In this document: piece by piece, positions 8,575-15,439 of the stretch
How positions within the stretch are numbered: position 1 is the stretch's first letter
Layout: each line of letters starts with the position of its first letter
NCBI GenBank assembly: GCA_022828125.1
Contig: JAJEJD010000024.1
Location: forward strand, 62,001 to 126,000
Origin: a bacterium
GTDB taxonomy: Bacteria > UBA8248
Length of the DNA stretch: 64,000 nt
Direction: 5' to 3'
Position numbers and translations under genes: made by a program
The notes under the pieces: model-generated
The model's database searches: none
Told to the model about the DNA's origin: nothing
What the model saw: the letters and a program-made list of their open reading frames with translations, nothing else

Positions 8575-9303
8575 CTATCCGACGTTTCCTTTCGCGTGTA
8601 TGGCGTTGGCGATGAGGTTCACCGCATGGTCCGCGTTCGCCTCAGGCCTCGCCGTCTCCGCAAAACGGTAGAAACTCTTGGTCGGCCTCAGCGAATCGCC
8701 GCCCAGAGAGCATAACTCCGCGCACAGACGCTCGGCCTCCAAATCCAGATCGGCGTCCGCGACCACGTGATTCACCATGCCGATGCGCCGGCCCTCTTCG
8801 GCGTCTATTTCCCGGCCCGTGATGACCATCTCGAAGCCGTGGCGCCTGTCCAGCTTCCTCGCCAGATGGCTGATGACGACCGTGGGCGGAAAGCCCTCCC
8901 TGATCTCGGGAAAGGCGATCCGCGCGGTATCGGAAGCCAGCACGAGGTCCGCGCGGCTTATGAGGCCCGCCCCCGGCCCGTAGGCGCGGCCCCTCAAGGC
9001 CGCCACCGTCACGGCGGGAGAGAACTCCAGGGCGTCGTTCATCCTCACGATCCCCCGGAAGCGCTCCCTTATCGCGTTCACGGGCGGCATCCCAGCGCCG
9101 CCGCGCACGCTCTCTCGTCCTGCGCAAAAATCCGCGCCTTCGCCGCTCAGAAGCACGACGTCGCATTCCTCGCCCGCCTGAAGGAGAGCTTGCGTGAGTT
9201 CTTCCATCATCTCGAACGTGAGGCGGTTCGCCTCGGAGGCGCGCGCGAGCGTGACGCGGCCCAGAGCATTTTCCTTCTCATACCGAACAGACGGCATTTT
9301 CAT
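8575..9303 (-). CDS. Enoyl-CoA hydratase/isomerase family protein
   Basis: A 242-residue crotonase-fold protein. VVLLSGEGADFCAGRES is the first oxyanion-hole region, and ALRGRAYGPGAGLISRADLVLASD is the second. The Glu of the usual QPE motif is kept (RIAFPEIREG), but the earlier Glu position is Gly (GPGAGL), so one of the two hydratase glutamates is missing. A hydrolase or isomerase role is as likely as hydration. It is read away from rlmD and towards the ThDP enzyme gene and is probably the first gene of that two-gene unit. Confidence 0.85.
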   Translation of the reverse strand: MKMPSVRYEKENALGRVTLARASEANRLTFEMMEELTQALLQAGEECDVVLLSGEGADFCAGRESVRGGAGMPPVNAIRERFRGIVRMNDALEFSPAVTVAALRGRAYGPGAGLISRADLVLASDTARIAFPEIREGFPPTVVISHLARKLDRRHGFEMVITGREIDAEEGRRIGMVNHVVADADLDLEAERLCAELCSLGGDSLRPTKSFYRFAETARPEANADHAVNLIANAIHAKGNVG

Positions 9304-9409
9304 CCCCTCCCCGGAACAGAACCCGGACGCTTTCTGAAATATATCCGTTCACCCTGAAATTTCCGGGATTATCGCCCGAAATCTTCCAAAAAGGAAAACG
9401 AAAAAGGGC

Positions 9410-9438
9410 TTGCAAAATTATTCGTAATTTGTTTGTAT
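9410..9438 (+). promoter_or_regulatory. Sigma70-type promoter upstream of rlmD-lexA-dinB
   Basis: TTGCAA (9410-9415) and TTGTAT (9433-9438) are separated by exactly 17 bases in an AT-rich pocket inside GC-rich DNA. An 8-base direct repeat CGTAATTT occurs at 9423-9430 (inside the spacer) and 9447-9454 (just after the -10 box), a possible repressor site. The GTG start of rlmD is at 9482. Confidence 0.5.
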
Positions 9439-9481
9439 TAAGGATGCGTAATTTTCGTTAAATGTATGTCAGGAGAACCCG

Positions 9482-10861
9482 GTGGCCATGAGTGCTCTTC
9501 TTCCGGATCAAAACGAGATCCTCCATGAAGCGCGGGTGGAGAGCATCGCTACGGGCGGGGCGGGCGTCGCCCGCCTGGGCAGGCGCGCCGTCTTCATTCC
9601 CAAAACGGCCCCCGGAGACATCGTCCGCTTCCGCATCACCAAGGAGAAGGGAAAACACCTGGTCGGCGAACTCACGGAAGTCATCCGGCCGGGTCCGGCG
9701 CGAACCGCGCCCCCGTGCGCCCATTGGAACGACTGCGGGGGATGCGCCTTACAGCATATCGATCCCACGGCTCAGGCGGAAGCCAAGAAACGAATCTTTC
9801 TCGACACCCTCGCCCGCATCGGGAAAATCATTCCGGTCGTTCCCGTGTACACCATCGCGCTCGCAGAAAACGAAAAGCGCTACCGCAGGCGCGCGCGATT
9901 TCATATACGGGGTTCGGAGATCGGCTTTTTCGCCCCCGGGACGCAGCGCCCCGTCGAGATCGAGGACTGCCTGCTGGTGGAACAGCCCATCGCCGACGCG
10001 CTCGGCCGGATCAGGCACCTCCTCCAGTCGGAACCCAAGGCGGGGAGAGTCGAAGCCGTGGAAATAACCTCCCTCGGAGAAGAGGAGGGAGCGTCCGTGG
10101 GCCTTCATCTCCATGCGGCGGGGCACCGGGAGCGCGGAAACAGCAGAATCGACCCCAGGACCCTGAGCCCCTGGAAGAAATTCGCCGAAGAAAACCACTT
10201 TCCGCTGACCACGGCCGGCAGACGCGAACCCGGGGAGCCGCCCCGCTGGCGATCCCGGTACCGGCCCGATACGGAGTACCCCGAATTATCTCTGGGCGTA
10301 TCGCCCGAATCCTTCATTCAGCCGAACCGCGCGCTGAACCAACTGCTGGTGAAAAGCGTGGTCGAAGAGTGCCGGCTGAACGATGAGACCGGCGTTTTGG
10401 ACCTCTACTGCGGGGCGGGGAACTTCTCCTTCCCGCTGGCGATGAGGGCAGGGCGCGTCCTGGGGGTCGAGGAAAATCCCCACGCCGTGGCCGACGCGGG
10501 ACTCAACCAGGAGGAGAACGGAGTCGGCAACGCGGACTTTCTCTGCCGGGGCGCCCATAAGCTCACGGAAGAGGAGGTCGTCTCGAAACTCGGCGGCGAG
10601 AGGCCTGACGTCGTCGTACTCGACCCGCCCCGAAAGGGCGCGCTCGAAGCGATACCCCTGATTGCGGCGCTCGCGCCCAGCCAAGTCGTCTACGTCTCCT
10701 GCAATCCGGCCACCTTCGCCCGCGACGCCCGCGAACTCGCCATGAGCGGCTATCGCGCCCGGGCCGCCCATGTGTTCGACATGTTCCCCCATACAGCTCA
10801 TCTGGAGATTCTTACATCGTGGACCCGGAAAGACCCTTCCGGTCCGACCCAACGATCCTGA
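9482..10861 (+). CDS. rlmD: 23S rRNA (uracil-5-)-methyltransferase, RlmD/RumA family
   Basis: A 459-residue protein with an N-terminal TRAM domain (EARVESIATGGAGVARLGRR), an Fe-S-cluster cysteine group (APPCAHWNDCGGCALQHI), the SAM-binding segment LDLYCGAGNFSFPLAMRAG and the catalytic-Cys motif VVYVSCNPATFARD near the C-terminus. This is the RumA/TrmA-type m5U methyltransferase family; members modify 23S rRNA U1939 or U747, and the exact site cannot be told. The GTG at 9482 is preferred over the ATG at 9488 because AGGAG (9471-9475) is six bases upstream. Only 14 bases separate its stop from lexA, so it appears to head a lexA-dinB transcript. Confidence 0.88.
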   Translation: MAMSALLPDQNEILHEARVESIATGGAGVARLGRRAVFIPKTAPGDIVRFRITKEKGKHLVGELTEVIRPGPARTAPPCAHWNDCGGCALQHIDPTAQAEAKKRIFLDTLARIGKIIPVVPVYTIALAENEKRYRRRARFHIRGSEIGFFAPGTQRPVEIEDCLLVEQPIADALGRIRHLLQSEPKAGRVEAVEITSLGEEEGASVGLHLHAAGHRERGNSRIDPRTLSPWKKFAEENHFPLTTAGRREPGEPPRWRSRYRPDTEYPELSLGVSPESFIQPNRALNQLLVKSVVEECRLNDETGVLDLYCGAGNFSFPLAMRAGRVLGVEENPHAVADAGLNQEENGVGNADFLCRGAHKLTEEEVVSKLGGERPDVVVLDPPRKGALEAIPLIAALAPSQVVYVSCNPATFARDARELAMSGYRARAAHVFDMFPHTAHLEILTSWTRKDPSGPTQRS

Positions 10862-10875
10862 AAGGGAGATCTCTC

Positions 10876-11493
10876 ATGTTCCTCACACGCAGGCAACGAG
10901 AAATTTACGAGTTCATCAAGGAGTTCATCGGGGCGAACGGCTATGCGCCCTCCATCGTGGAGATCGGCAAGCACTTTCACCTCACCTCGCCCGCCACGGT
11001 GCACAAGCATCTTCAGAACATCGCGGAAAAAGGCCTCATCAAGAGAAGCTGGAACAGAAGCCGGGCCATCGAACTCATACCGGGTTCCGACACCATCGCC
11101 GCGAGCGCCGAACCGACGCGTGTGGAGCTCCCCCTGCGCGGCATGATCGCTGCGGGCATGCCGCTCGAGGCGATAGAGGATACCGAAACCATCCCCCTTC
11201 CCTGGTCGTCCGGAGACGGCAATCTTTACGTCCTGAAAGTGAAGGGCGATTCGATGATTGAAGACCACATCCGCGACGGGGACTACGTGATCGTGGAGAG
11301 CCGAAGCAATGCGCTGAACGGCGAGACCGTGGTGGCGCTCGTGAACGGGGATTCCGCTACGCTCAAGCGCTTCTACAGGGAAGGCTCGCAAATCCGGCTC
11401 CAGCCCGCCAACGAGGCGATGGCGCCCATCATGGTGAACGAAGCGGACCTCCACATCCAGGGCGTCGTCGTGGGCGTGCTGAGAAAGTATTGA
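10876..11493 (+). CDS. lexA: LexA repressor (SOS master regulator)
   Basis: A 205-residue LexA. The N-terminal winged helix (MFLTRRQREIYEFIKEF, recognition helix SPATVHKHLQNIAEKGLIKR) is followed by the S24 autoprotease domain. The self-cleavage site is Ala93-Gly94 (MIAAGMPLEA), with catalytic Ser126 (KGDSMIEDHI) and Lys164 (DSATLKRFY). The start at 10876 has AAGGGAG 7-13 bases upstream; a longer frame to 10819 has no such site and adds non-conserved residues. The recognition helix is closer to the TVHxHL type of Gram-positive LexA than to E. coli, so the operator is probably not CTG-N10-CAG (inference). It lies directly before dinB, as in many SOS cassettes. Confidence 0.95.
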   Translation: MFLTRRQREIYEFIKEFIGANGYAPSIVEIGKHFHLTSPATVHKHLQNIAEKGLIKRSWNRSRAIELIPGSDTIAASAEPTRVELPLRGMIAAGMPLEAIEDTETIPLPWSSGDGNLYVLKVKGDSMIEDHIRDGDYVIVESRSNALNGETVVALVNGDSATLKRFYREGSQIRLQPANEAMAPIMVNEADLHIQGVVVGVLRKY

Positions 11494-11524
11494 CGCCGCC
11501 GCGTTTCGCGTGAGAGAAACGGGC

Positions 11525-12748
11525 ATGACGGGACGCCCCGAAGATCCGCCGCCGGAGTCGCCGATCCGGGATCGGCTCATCGCGCACGTGGACATGGACG
11601 CATTTTTCGTGTCCGTGGAGCGCATGGACCGGCTTGATCTCGAGAACAAGCCGGTCATCGTCGGCGGCAGCACGGGAAGGCGCGGCGTAGTCTCCGCCGC
11701 CTCTTACGAGGCGCGCGCGTTCGGCGTCCACTCGGCCATGCCCATGGCGCGCGCCAGGGAGCTCTGCCCCCACGCCGTCTACATCCAGGCGAACCACAAG
11801 AAATACGGAGAAGCCTCCCGGCGGGTGATGAAGACTTTAGGAGACTTCACGCCCGCGGTGCAGGCCGTCTCCGTGGATGAGGCGTATCTCGATTTGAGCG
11901 GAACCGAACGCCTGCACGGCCCCCCGCTGCAGACAGCCGCGAGGATCAGAGAGGCGGTCTTGCGCGAAACGAACTGCTCGGCCTCCATCGGACTGGCGTC
12001 GAGCCGCCTGGTGTCGAAAATCGCATCCGGCCTCTCGAAACCCGCGGGCATCCTGCGCGTCTACCCGGGCGGGGAGGCGGCTTTTCTGCGTCCGCTCAAG
12101 GTGAGCAAAATCCCCGGCGTGGGCAAGGTGATGGTCAAGAAACTGAACCGCCTGGGCATCTCGACGGTCGGCGATCTCGGTAACCAGTCGCTGCCCTTTC
12201 TGGAGGCGCAGTTCAAGAACTTAGGATCCGAGCTCTACCGCAAGGCGCGGGGGCTGGATGATTCCGAACTCGAACTCGAAAGCCGGCCCAAGAGCATCGG
12301 CAAGGAGACCACCTTCGCGGAAGACACCGCCGAGCGCGCGAAGCTCGAAGCGGTTCTCACTGGCCTGGCCGAGGAGGCGAGCGCGCGCGTGCGCCGAAAG
12401 GGCCTGTGCGCCAGGCACATCACCCTCAAGCTCCGGTTTTCGGACTTCACGACGCTCACGCGCTCGTTCACGCTCGAAAAACCCACCCACCTGGATAAAG
12501 AAATCATCGAACCCGCGCTCGACCTTCTGCGGCGCACCTGCGCGAAAGAGGGGGGGAACCGGAAATTCCGCCTGCTGGGCGTCTACCTCTCGGGACTCGA
12601 CGAGGCCCGCGAGCAGCCCCAGCTTTTCGAAGATGCCGGGCGCGAAAAAGAAGAGCGCCTCGTGGAGAGTCTCGACCGCATCCGCGATCGCTTTGGCCAC
12701 GAGGCCGTCTTCTCGCGCAAGAGCGTGGAGCGCATCCCGAAACCCTAG
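11525..12748 (+). CDS. dinB: DNA polymerase IV (Y-family translesion polymerase)
   Basis: About 407 residues. The palm carries the metal-binding residues: IAHVDMDAFFVSVE near residue 20 and SVDEAYLDLSG near 115. SIGLASSRLVSKIASGLSKP is the conserved finger region. The HhH motif of the thumb is KIPGVGKVMVKKLNRLGI, and a little-finger domain follows. I prefer the ATG at 11525, with GAGAG upstream, over the GTG at 11510 that lacks a ribosome site. The C-terminus shows no obvious QL(S/D)LF-type clamp motif in the last residues, although QPQLFEDAG about 40 residues from the end could serve. It is 31 bases after lexA and overlaps the convergent EamA gene by 4 bases. Confidence 0.93.
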   Translation: MTGRPEDPPPESPIRDRLIAHVDMDAFFVSVERMDRLDLENKPVIVGGSTGRRGVVSAASYEARAFGVHSAMPMARARELCPHAVYIQANHKKYGEASRRVMKTLGDFTPAVQAVSVDEAYLDLSGTERLHGPPLQTAARIREAVLRETNCSASIGLASSRLVSKIASGLSKPAGILRVYPGGEAAFLRPLKVSKIPGVGKVMVKKLNRLGISTVGDLGNQSLPFLEAQFKNLGSELYRKARGLDDSELELESRPKSIGKETTFAEDTAERAKLEAVLTGLAEEASARVRRKGLCARHITLKLRFSDFTTLTRSFTLEKPTHLDKEIIEPALDLLRRTCAKEGGNRKFRLLGVYLSGLDEAREQPQLFEDAGREKEERLVESLDRIRDRFGHEAVFSRKSVERIPKP

Positions 12749-13659
12749 AGGCGGATCAGGATCAGGATCGTCCCCAGCACCGTCATCACCGCCCCAAGCA
12801 CGAGCTTGCCCGTGATGTTCTCGCTCTCCCTCAGGAACAGGTGCGACACCGTGATCACGAGAAGCGGCTGAACCGACGTGATGGAGGTGACGCCCACCGC
12901 GTAGGTGCGCGCCATGGCGCTGCTGAACGAGGGCACGGCTATCGTCTGGCAGACGGCGGCCATGAGCATCCACTTCCAGCTCGCCTTCGGGATTTTCTCC
13001 GCCGTCTCTCTGTGAGCGAAGCCGACCGCCAGCACCCAGGCGAAGCCAAGCCCTATCCAGATGAGGAGCGCGGAGGCGGCCAGCGCGTTCATGTCGAGCG
13101 TGATGGTCCGCACCATGACGCCCGAAACGCTCCAGTTCAGCGTGGTCAGGCCCGCCGATATGTAGCCCTTGACGACATCCTTGCGCGTATGGCCCATCTC
13201 GAGGTTCGGCTGCGCGGGTGCGGAGCGCACCACCAGGTTGAGTCCCGCGATGAGGCACAACAGCCCCAGGACGATGAGAATCGTGAACGGCTCGCCCAGG
13301 AATATCGTCGCCAGAAGCGCGGTGACGGCGGGCGTGCTCGCCGCGATGGGAATGGTGCGGCTCGGCCCGATGCGCCGGATGGCGTAGTAGTAGGTGAGCC
13401 GCGAGATGGTGATCATGAAAAAGGCGGTGATCGGCAGCAATACCCAGGTTCTCGTCGACCCGGGATGAAAGGCCGAAGCCGGCAGAGTGAAGTAGATCAG
13501 AACGGAAACGAAGACCCCGTTCATCGTCGACATGCACGCCGTCGTCCGCAGGAGCGGCGCGTTCTTCATCGCCAGTCGCACGAAAAAGGAGAGGCTCGTC
13601 CAGCTCAATAGCGCCGAGGCGGCGAACAGCAGGCCCACGACATGGGTAGATAGGTTCAT
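12745..13659 (-). CDS. EamA-family (DMT) transporter
   Basis: A 304-residue inner-membrane protein with about ten hydrophobic helices arranged as two EamA repeats. The first repeat ends around SRTIPIAASTPAVTALLATIFLGEPF, and the second around ITSVQPLLVITVSHLFLRES, each with the Pro and acidic residue typical at the end of an EamA half. Such carriers move metabolites, often outward; the substrate cannot be deduced. It is one of four EamA genes in this window. Its 3' end overlaps that of dinB by 4 bases on the opposite strand. Confidence 0.85.
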   Translation of the reverse strand: MNLSTHVVGLLFAASALLSWTSLSFFVRLAMKNAPLLRTTACMSTMNGVFVSVLIYFTLPASAFHPGSTRTWVLLPITAFFMITISRLTYYYAIRRIGPSRTIPIAASTPAVTALLATIFLGEPFTILIVLGLLCLIAGLNLVVRSAPAQPNLEMGHTRKDVVKGYISAGLTTLNWSVSGVMVRTITLDMNALAASALLIWIGLGFAWVLAVGFAHRETAEKIPKASWKWMLMAAVCQTIAVPSFSSAMARTYAVGVTSITSVQPLLVITVSHLFLRESENITGKLVLGAVMTVLGTILILIRL

Positions 13660-13699
13660 AACCGCTTTCTGGTATTCTTGAAGACTTTCCGAACGGCCG

Positions 13700-14158
13700 C
13701 TATTCGGGCCGCTTCAGCGTCCAGTTGTCCGCAACGCGCGTCGCCGCGCTCATGAACAGATAGAGAATGCAGCCCGCGCGAAACTTCTCCTTCACCCGCT
13801 CCAGTTCCTCTTCCGAGCCCGCCGAGGTCACCTCTATCTCAAGCTCCACGCCGGTGACGCCCCCGTTCTCCGCGTGCGGGTCGCCGGGCGCGAAGCGCTC
13901 CATGATGAGTCTTCCCTCGATCGCGCAGTCATCGAGCGGCATGCCGACCTCTTTCGCGAACAACTCCACGTGCGCGGCGCCGCAGCCCGTCAGCGCGCCG
14001 AGCATGTACTCGGCGGGGGTGGGATGCTCGAACAGCCCGCCGCGCTCCACGGGCTCGTCACTCGAGAACTCCGGGCAATCGCGCGCCTGTATCCGCGCGC
14101 GCAAATCCCCCATCCACTGTGCGTTCGCCACCCGTGTGATGGTATTCCGTTCGTCCAT
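13700..14158 (-). CDS. OsmC/Ohr-family protein
   Basis: A 152-residue single-domain protein. The family's two conserved cysteines are in LTGCGAAHVELFAKE and KFRAGCILYLFMSA, at the expected spacing for peroxidatic and resolving thiols, and the PTPAEYMLGALTGCG run is characteristic. OsmC and Ohr proteins reduce organic hydroperoxides; this type (with an Asp/Glu-rich N-terminus) is the broader OsmC group rather than Ohr. It lies on the same strand as the EamA gene downstream (40-base gap), but a functional link is not evident. Confidence 0.88.
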   Translation of the reverse strand: MDERNTITRVANAQWMGDLRARIQARDCPEFSSDEPVERGGLFEHPTPAEYMLGALTGCGAAHVELFAKEVGMPLDDCAIEGRLIMERFAPGDPHAENGGVTGVELEIEVTSAGSEEELERVKEKFRAGCILYLFMSAATRVADNWTLKRPE

Positions 14159-14251
14159 GCCGCCGTCCTCTTCGGTTAAGGAGGAATCCGCGTGTAGCCT
14201 ACTACATCGCTCCCCCGCCGCGCCATGCGGACAGGGCGCGCGCGCAACCCC

Positions 14252-15439
14252 TCATCCCCCCTCCATCGCGCTCAGGACGGTGGATATGAAACCCAGAAAA
14301 CGAGCGCCCTCCAGAATCCGCGCGAGTGAAAAGAGGTCCGCCTCGATACCCACGTGGCGAAGGCCGCCGAACACGAAGGCTGACGCCGCCTCACCCGTTG
14401 TCTCCCGCGCGCGACTCGCCAGCAGGACGCTCTCCGACGCCGGGATGAAGGGGTCCGCGCGCCCGTGAATAAAAAACTTCTTCCCCCCGGCACCGGGAAC
14501 CACGTCGCGCATCCCCCAGCTTCCCAGGCGCTCGCGCTGCGCCGCATCCTGCCGTGCAAAAAGCGCCTCGAAGCGCTCTGGTGACTTGTTCTCCATCAGG
14601 GCGATGATCGCGCGCGCACTACCCGGCAAGCCCGTGAGCAAATCGCTTACATCCGCCGCCTCGTCCCGCCGCTTTCTCGAAACGATCGCTTCGACCCGAC
14701 CCCGGTGGGCGTCCAGGCCCAGGAGCTTCGTGTTGTAACGCAGGAAGAGCCATTTGCCGTGGCGGATGGGCAGCCCGCCGGGGAAGGCGGGCCGGCCCTG
14801 CCCGCCGCTCGTGGTGAGGTGTCTCAACACGTTCTTGAGATCGTAATAGGCGCCCACGCCGATGAAGGCGGCCACTTTCTCCCTCACCGCAGGCCTCCCC
14901 GCCGCGCGAAGGGCCGGGCCGGCGGCGAACGAAAACGCCAGAATGCTGCACCTCTCGAATGAACCCGCGCCGCCCCGCGTCATCCACGAGAATGCCCGCT
15001 CGATGCGCGAGATGTCAGTTTCCTCGGCGCGAAACCGCCTCATGCCGGGCAGATCGGGGACGAGCGCCGCAAAGCCCAGCCTCGCGAGCGACTCCGCGAA
15101 CGCTATCAGCCGATGATCCGCCTTGCCCATCGTGGCCATTCCGTGGACGAGTACGACGCACCCGCGCGGGGGCGCATCGCCCCAGCCGGGGGAATCATGC
15201 GGCGAATAGGAATCCGCCAAAACGCCGCCGAACGAAATCTCGGTTCTCCTCGGCTTTTTCGTGAGAAGCGAGAGCAAGCCCCCGCTTTGAGCGTCGATAA
15301 GCCCCTGGGCCAGCAGGAGGGAATCCACGGGGTGGCGGAAACTCGGAGAGAAACGCGATGCGACGAGCAACAGACCCAAGAGAATCAAAGCGGCAAGCGC
15401 AAGGCGCCGGAGAGTAACGAGGCGTCTTAAGATGTTCAG
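14252..15439 (-). CDS. Membrane-anchored alpha/beta hydrolase
   Basis: About 378-395 residues. The alpha/beta-hydrolase core is visible: GCVVLVHGMATMGKADHRL (oxyanion HG motif), then FAALVPDLPGMRRF, a nucleophile elbow read as LAFSFAAGPA (Ser in FSFAAG), and a late KKFFIHGRADPFIPA segment carrying the Asp region. A His near RHVGIEADLF may complete the triad. The N-terminus is one hydrophobic helix. The first standard start is TTG at 15388, but the same frame continues without a stop to a CTG at 15439 that overlaps the uvrA stop; that form would begin [20 protein letters not shown], a better signal-anchor. I give the longer extent with doubt about the start. Confidence 0.7.
   Translation of the reverse strand: MNILRRLVTLRRLALAALILLGLLLVASRFSPSFRHPVDSLLLAQGLIDAQSGGLLSLLTKKPRRTEISFGGVLADSYSPHDSPGWGDAPPRGCVVLVHGMATMGKADHRLIAFAESLARLGFAALVPDLPGMRRFRAEETDISRIERAFSWMTRGGAGSFERCSILAFSFAAGPALRAAGRPAVREKVAAFIGVGAYYDLKNVLRHLTTSGGQGRPAFPGGLPIRHGKWLFLRYNTKLLGLDAHRGRVEAIVSRKRRDEAADVSDLLTGLPGSARAIIALMENKSPERFEALFARQDAAQRERLGSWGMRDVVPGAGGKKFFIHGRADPFIPASESVLLASRARETTGEAASAFVFGGLRHVGIEADLFSLARILEGARFLGFISTVLSAMEGG

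Noticed and set aside
7154-8671. 505-codon open frame on the plus strand
   Set aside because: Opposite the ThDP enzyme, which has all its motifs.
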